From JBOFSQ01 sp051651625 (lineage in GTDB: Bacteria; Planctomycetota; Planctomycetia; Pirellulales; Thermoguttaceae): a DNA stretch of 64,000 nt. The stretch spans positions 1-64,000 of the forward strand of contig JBOFSQ010000035.1 of the NCBI GenBank assembly GCA_051651625.1. The letters run 5' to 3'. The position numbers and the translations under genes were made by a program. Below, piece by piece: positions 60,002 through 64,000 of the stretch. The notes under the pieces are model-generated. The model did not search any database and had not been told where the DNA came from. It saw nothing but the letters and a program-made list of their open reading frames with translations. The first letter of the stretch is position 1; every line of letters begins with the position of its first letter.

Positions 60002-61771
60002 ATGTCGATTCTGCGAAGTGTACGCGCCGCCGTTGTCTGCGGCGCGGTTGTGATTTGTCTCTGCTGGTCGCTATCTGTCGCGCGAAGTGAAGAGGCGTGG
60101 ACTGCGCCGGTCATTCACATCGTCGCCGACCGCGTTACAGTCACGCCCGAACAGCGGCGACTTATCGAAGACGCGAGCCCCGCTGAAGCGGTCGTTACGC
60201 CGAAGAAAAATCGGCGGCTCTTGATCTTCGATGTCAACGCAGACTACGGCGGACACGGTGCGATCCCGTATGCCAATCTCGCGTTTGAGCTGATGGGGAA
60301 AAAGACCGGTGCGTTTGAGGCAGTCGTCTCGCGCGACCCGCAGGTCTTCGCCGAAGAGAGTCTGCGAACTTTCGACGCGATCTTTTTCAACAACAACGTC
60401 GGCAACATCTTTACAGACGCAACTCTTCGTCAAAATGTTGAACGATTCGTAAAGAACGGCGGTGGGATTATGGGCGTTCACGGGACGACCGCCGCGTTTA
60501 TGAACTGGGCTGGCCCCAACGCAGGCACCGACGACTGGCCTGCGTTCGGCGAGATGATCGGTGGACGCGGCACCAATCACCGCGAAGGTGACGAGAAGAT
60601 TTTCGTCGCCGTCGAAGACCCGCAGCACCCGCTCACGCAACATTTCCCGCGCGATGGGTTTCCGTATCAAGACGAGTTTTTCCGCGTGAGTCCGCCGTAC
60701 TCGCGTGAAAAACAGCGTGTCTTGCTCCGCATCGACAACGTCAAAAGTAATCTCAACCGCGAACCTTATGCTGGCCACAAAGAACGCGCCGACGAAGACT
60801 ACGCCTTGGCGTGGGTCAAGGAATACGGGAACGGTCGGTGTTTCTACAGCACGTTCGCGCACAGCCCGAAAATCTTCTGGGACCCCGCGATGCTGCGGTT
60901 CTATCTCGCCGCAACGCAGTTCGTACTCGGCGACCTCGACGCACCCACGCTCCCATCGGCGCAAGTTACGCCCGACATTCTCAACCACGAAAAACTCGGT
61001 TGGAAACTTGCGATACCCGCGTACACGTTCCACAAATTCACACTCGCCGAAATGCTCGACAAAGTGCAAACGCTCGGCGTTCCGTACATCGGCGGATTGA
61101 GTTTCCAAAAGGTCGGCGGCGGAATCGACAAGATGTTTGATCCGACTGTCTTGACCGACGACGAAATCGACACCATTGCCGGTTGGTTGCGTGAAAAGAA
61201 TTTGCGGATGCTGTCGTGTTACTATCACACGATCCCCGGCGACGAGGCGGCGTGTCGTAAACTCTTTGACTTCGCCAAAAAACTCGGCATCAAAGTCTTT
61301 CTCAGCGAACCTGATCCAGCCGACCTCGCAGCGATAGAAAAACTCTGCGAAGAGTACGACATTCACGTTGCGATTCACAATCACGCCCTCAAAGATTCGC
61401 CGCACTACGCTGCCCCGCAGAAACTTCTCAACCTCATCAAAGACCGCAGCCCGTATATCGGCGCGTGCGTCGATATGGGGTACTGGATGCGCGACGGAAT
61501 CGATCCCATCGAAGGCATTCGCATTCTGAAAGATCGTGTCAAGGTTGTGCAAGTTCACGACCTAAATAATCGCAACGTCGAAGGCGTCGATGTTGTTTGG
61601 GGAACCGGAACTGGTGCGACGCAAGCGTTCCTCGAAGAGATGCACAAGCTCGGACTCCGCAACGTAATTTTCGACGTTGAGTTTGTTGACCACGAGAAGT
61701 GGCTCAACAATTTGGACGAGTGCAAACGTTGCATTGAATTCTTCAACGACGTTTCCGCGCAGCTTGAATAG
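60002..61771 (+). CDS. ThuA–sugar-phosphate isomerase/epimerase fusion, secreted
   Basis: 589 residues. After a signal peptide, a ThuA-like (glutamine-amidotransferase-fold) domain spans ~60-320: AIPYANLAFELMGKKTGAFE, FVKNGGGIMGVHGTT, FPYQDEFF. A xylose-isomerase-like TIM barrel covers ~335-585 (CVDMGYWMRDG, KVVQVHDLN, VIFDVEF). Both families act on sugars, and the fusion is typical of planctomycetes. Export to the periplasm is expected. The start is ATG 60002, with GGAGGAAAG just upstream. Confidence 0.9.
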   Translation: MSILRSVRAAVVCGAVVICLCWSLSVARSEEAWTAPVIHIVADRVTVTPEQRRLIEDASPAEAVVTPKKNRRLLIFDVNADYGGHGAIPYANLAFELMGKKTGAFEAVVSRDPQVFAEESLRTFDAIFFNNNVGNIFTDATLRQNVERFVKNGGGIMGVHGTTAAFMNWAGPNAGTDDWPAFGEMIGGRGTNHREGDEKIFVAVEDPQHPLTQHFPRDGFPYQDEFFRVSPPYSREKQRVLLRIDNVKSNLNREPYAGHKERADEDYALAWVKEYGNGRCFYSTFAHSPKIFWDPAMLRFYLAATQFVLGDLDAPTLPSAQVTPDILNHEKLGWKLAIPAYTFHKFTLAEMLDKVQTLGVPYIGGLSFQKVGGGIDKMFDPTVLTDDEIDTIAGWLREKNLRMLSCYYHTIPGDEAACRKLFDFAKKLGIKVFLSEPDPADLAAIEKLCEEYDIHVAIHNHALKDSPHYAAPQKLLNLIKDRSPYIGACVDMGYWMRDGIDPIEGIRILKDRVKVVQVHDLNNRNVEGVDVVWGTGTGATQAFLEEMHKLGLRNVIFDVEFVDHEKWLNNLDECKRCIEFFNDVSAQLE

Positions 61772-61773
61772 AT

Positions 61774-61902
61774 ATAACCGTTCACAGTTGATTCCTACAT
61801 CCGTCATTCCTGCGTGAAGCGTCCGAATAAGAACACGAAGCGTAAGCGAGTGCCCGAATCACCATCCGGCGCAGAGGCCGTCATTCCTGCGAAGGCAGGA
61901 AT
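61774..61902. repeat. Repeat cluster before the SDR gene
   Basis: ATAACCGTTCAC (61774-61785) is followed by a single arm GAACACGAAGCGTAAGCG (from 61831) and an ATTCCTGC-gaag-GCAGGAAT hairpin (61883-61902). The 310-nt gap 61772-62081 contains only these repeats and the start region of the SDR gene. Confidence 0.7.
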
Positions 61903-62081
61903 CTAAATCACACGCCACAAGCAAAACGCGATAACGCAAAGCCGTCATTGCCAACACACAAAAGGGCAGTAGAATTGTCCGACGTTGTTGATGCAGTATC
62001 AATTCCCACATCGCCACGCTTGCCAAATTGGATTCAACCACCGATTCCGTCATTACCGTCAAGACGCTGAGGGAGTCATCC

Positions 62082-62969
62082 ATGATCGACTACGAACTCA
62101 AAAACAAGGTTGTCTTGATTACCGGCACGAACAATCCGAAAGGGATTGGAGCAGCTTGCGCGTTGGCATTTGCGAAACAAGGAGCGAAAGTTGCACTTGT
62201 TTACAAAAAATTGTCGTTTCCTTACGACGACAAAAAAACGGTTGGGGACGGATTTGATTGGTACTACAAAGCTCAAGCCGGCGATTGCGCAGAAGTTGAA
62301 AACGAGCTGCAAAAACTTGGGGCGTCTTATCTCGTTATCAAGGCTGATATTTCTGACGAGGGAGCAATCCCAGCGATGTTCGATAAAATCGAGGACGCTC
62401 TTGGCACCGTAAACATTTTGGTCAACAATGCCGCAGGCTACACCGAGAACGATTCCATCTTTACGACAAACGACACCGCGATTAAATCCATTTACGGTGT
62501 CAATGTTGGCGGCACGGTGATGATGACGAAAGAGTTTGTCAAACGATTGACAGGCAACAGATTCAGTGAGGAAAAGAGTTTACAAGAAATTTTAGTAAAC
62601 TACGGCAAGTTTGAAAAGCAATCGAACGCGAACATTTACGGACGTGTTATCAATTTCAGTACAGATAGGGCGCAGATTAATGCCGGTGAGATTTGTTATG
62701 GTTCGAGCAAAGCGGCGGTTGAGGCGTTGACTCGTGCTATCGCAATGGAAGTCGGTTTTCTTGGCATTACGGTTAATGCCGTTGCACCCGGTCCTACGCA
62801 GACGGGTTGGATGAATGACGAATTAGTATCTGCTGTACTTCCCGAAATACCGCTTGGCAGAATTGGCACTCCACAAGATATTGCCGACACTGTACTATTT
62901 CTTGCATCCAACAAGGCGTCGTGGCTGTCGGGACAAGTGATAAAAGTTTCAGGCGGTCACGGATTGTGA
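62082..62969 (+). CDS. SDR-family oxidoreductase
   Basis: 295 residues from ATG 62082, with GGGAG 7 nt upstream. Rossmann start VVLITGTNNPKGIGAACALAFA, NNAAG motif, Ser in VINFSTDRAQ and catalytic YGSSK. The C-terminus ends with SGQVIKVSGGHG, as in FabG-like enzymes. Resembles 3-oxoacyl-reductases; substrate unknown. Confidence 0.9.
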   Translation: MIDYELKNKVVLITGTNNPKGIGAACALAFAKQGAKVALVYKKLSFPYDDKKTVGDGFDWYYKAQAGDCAEVENELQKLGASYLVIKADISDEGAIPAMFDKIEDALGTVNILVNNAAGYTENDSIFTTNDTAIKSIYGVNVGGTVMMTKEFVKRLTGNRFSEEKSLQEILVNYGKFEKQSNANIYGRVINFSTDRAQINAGEICYGSSKAAVEALTRAIAMEVGFLGITVNAVAPGPTQTGWMNDELVSAVLPEIPLGRIGTPQDIADTVLFLASNKASWLSGQVIKVSGGHGL

Positions 62970-63010
62970 ACAAGACTCGCGAAATAAAAGAACGCGAAAG
63001 GGTCGCTCTG

Positions 63011-63037
63011 GATTCCCGCCGAGTACGCGGGAATGAC
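63011..63037. repeat. GCGGGAAT hairpin repeat
   Basis: GATTCCCGC-N7-GCGGGAATGACG, a variant of the same palindrome as at 21477, 59914 and 63721. It lies between the SDR and PIN genes. Confidence 0.7.
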
Positions 63038-63100
63038 GCAGGCGAGAACAATTCAATCGTGAACGAACAATAAACATAGAAAATCTTTTGCGTACCAGCT

Positions 63101-63571
63101 ATGAAACTCCGTGTTTACGTTGACACCTCTGTTGTAGGCGGGAAGTTTGAAGACAGGTTTGCTGTGGCGTCGAATCGTTTTTGGGACGCGGTGATGGATG
63201 GCGAGTTGCGTATTTTGGTTTCGCCGCTTCTCGAAGAGGAGGTAAACGATGCACCGCAGCCAGTGCGGTCATTTTTTCGAAGCATTCCCGAATCGGTTAT
63301 TGAGCGGATTCCGATGTTGGTCGAGATTGACGATTTGGCTGACCGTTACATTACAGAACAGGTTGTTGGCAAGTCTAGCCGCTCCGACTGTTTGCATATC
63401 GCCTTTGCTTCCGTGTATCGTGCCGATGTTGTTGTAAGCTGGAACTTCCGGCATATTGTCAACATCAACCGCATTCGCGGGTATCATTCCGTCAACATCA
63501 AACTCGGTTATCCGCTCGTGGAAATCAGAACCCCAAACGAAGTGGTGAATTATGAAAACGATGACAGATAA
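63101..63571 (+). CDS. PIN-domain toxin-like protein
   Basis: 156 residues. VYVDTSVVGG at the N-terminus, acidic EEEVNDAP and SRSDCLHIAFASVYRADVVVSWNF match PIN-like nucleases. A small protein gene overlaps its end by 20 nt, giving a toxin-first TA layout. Preceded by repeats. Confidence 0.8.
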   Translation: MKLRVYVDTSVVGGKFEDRFAVASNRFWDAVMDGELRILVSPLLEEEVNDAPQPVRSFFRSIPESVIERIPMLVEIDDLADRYITEQVVGKSSRSDCLHIAFASVYRADVVVSWNFRHIVNINRIRGYHSVNIKLGYPLVEIRTPNEVVNYENDDR

Positions 63572-63746
63572 TCCGCAAACGATTCCCGGTTTCAAGTGTG
63601 TAGAGACGATGCGTGCGATTCGGGACAAACGAGATCGCGTGATGGCAACAATGACGCGCGAAGAACGCCTCGCGTTTCTCGGCGTGACGCTGGCGGTGAC
63701 AAAGAAATGTGAATCGCCTTCGTCATTCCCGCTTTCGCGGGAATGA
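63552..63746 (+). CDS. Small antitoxin-like partner of the PIN protein, end altered by repeat
   Basis: 64 residues. FKCVETMRAIRDKRDRVMA and EERLAFL match the short basic helical partner often found with such PIN genes. The last ~12 residues and the stop are encoded by the ATTCCCGCTTTCGCGGGAAT palindrome at 63721-63748, so the natural C-terminus may have been replaced or extended. Confidence 0.65.
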   Translation: MKTMTDNPQTIPGFKCVETMRAIRDKRDRVMATMTREERLAFLGVTLAVTKKCESPSSFPLSRE

Positions 63747-63767
63747 CGAAACGTGGCGTGAACGATT
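63721..63767. repeat. Palindrome plus dispersed repeat copy B
   Basis: A perfect 12-bp stem (CGTCATTCCCGC and its complement, loop TTTC) at 63721-63748 overlaps GAATGACGAAACGTGGCG (from 63741), which is shared with 12810-12837. Confidence 0.75.
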
Positions 63768-63803
63768 TTCAAAAAGATTATGGGCAAGAAAGTAAAACGA
63801 GTT

Positions 63804-63815
63804 GTAACCGTTCAC
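63804..63815 (+). repeat. GTAACCGTTCAC motif (exact)
   Basis: Exact 12-mer in a gene-free end region (63747-64000), about 40 nt before the hairpin at 63855. The order motif-then-hairpin is the same as after atpD. Confidence 0.55.
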
Positions 63816-63854
63816 GGAATTTGATCGCGTTGTCGTTGGCGTGTTACGATTCAG

Positions 63855-63922
63855 GGCACTCGCTTACGCTTCGTGTTCTTATTACGTTACGTCAATAAGA
63901 ACACGAAGCGTAAGCGAGTGCC
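63855..63922. repeat. 27-bp inverted repeat, GCGTAAGCGAGTGCC family
   Basis: Perfect 27-bp arms (63855-63881 and 63896-63922) around a 14-nt loop, closely matching the hairpin after atpD. A degenerate GAATTCCCACCTTCGCGGCG copy follows at 63962. No gene is seen in 63747-64000. Confidence 0.85.
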
Positions 63923-64000
63923 AAAAGGACGGACGCGGCGTCCACGAATTGCTGTGAGGATGAATTCCCACCTTCGCGGCGAATAACGAAACGATCCGTG

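Noticed and set aside
60071..61558. Long minus-strand frame (495 codons)
   Set aside because: It mirrors the ThuA–isomerase gene; Arg/Val/Phe-rich sequence without motifs, typical of an antisense shadow.

Overview
This 64 kb window looks like a chromosomal piece of a planctomycete (PVC superphylum). The evidence is a hydrazine-synthase-alpha-related (HzsA-like) cytochrome c protein, a ThuA–sugar-phosphate-isomerase fusion, a di-heme peroxidase, a glycine/arginine-rich Rho, a chlamydial-Pmp-like autotransporter and many secreted proteins of unknown role. The assignment rests on protein family content only. I saw no rRNA, tRNA or CRISPR array.

Layout. 1-4519: a good sigma70-type promoter, a ~510 nt leader with a hairpin repeat array, rho, and the HzsA-related protein. 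4950-12666: a compact, more A+T-rich seven-gene operon encoding a GYF-domain membrane protein, a zinc-ribbon/TPR protein, a HerA/VirB4-like ATPase (3' end apparently frameshifted), a TNT-type NADase-like toxin, an SPFH–SHOCT protein and two small membrane proteins. It does not match a named system I know and is the best candidate here for an undescribed conflict or toxin system. 12852-19169: a GH2-like protein with a doubtful active site, then a minus-strand block with malQ, a Pro-rich secreted protein, mntA/hepT and etfB. 19378-22660: an ECF sigma factor with a small membrane protein and a Spy/CnrX-like periplasmic protein (probably a stress-sensing cassette), a membrane protein and aroC. 22676-30171 (minus): sbcC, zwf, a TolC-family protein with 36-bp coding repeats, a small lipoprotein and a TPR protein. 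30420-34449: a GT9 glycosyltransferase, a lipid kinase, a BSP-family metallopeptidase and a signal-peptidase-like protein without catalytic residues. 34597-39015 (minus): a 1472-residue Pmp-like autotransporter.

39349-59785: an ATP synthase locus that has been split. atpB-E-F-H-A are contiguous. Three toxin–antitoxin (TA) pairs and a small membrane protein then precede atpG. Another 12 kb (PH-domain gene, hicAB, di-heme peroxidase, ankyrin protein, two more TA pairs, a phosphoesterase, a BstYI-like type II restriction–modification system, a cytochrome c, a DUF433/DUF5615 pair and others) separates atpG from atpD. No atpC is visible. Four of the TA pairs are close paralogues with an identical 22-nt gene overlap. 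60002-64000: a ThuA–isomerase fusion, an SDR oxidoreductase and a PIN-domain TA pair, among dispersed palindromic repeats.

Nine TA modules can be counted (five ParE/RelE-like, HicAB, MntA/HepT, DUF433/DUF5615, PIN). Two families of intergenic repeats recur: hairpins built on GCGTAAGCGAGTGCC or ATTCCCGC...GCGGGAAT, and a short motif GTAACCGTTCAC, usually near gene ends.
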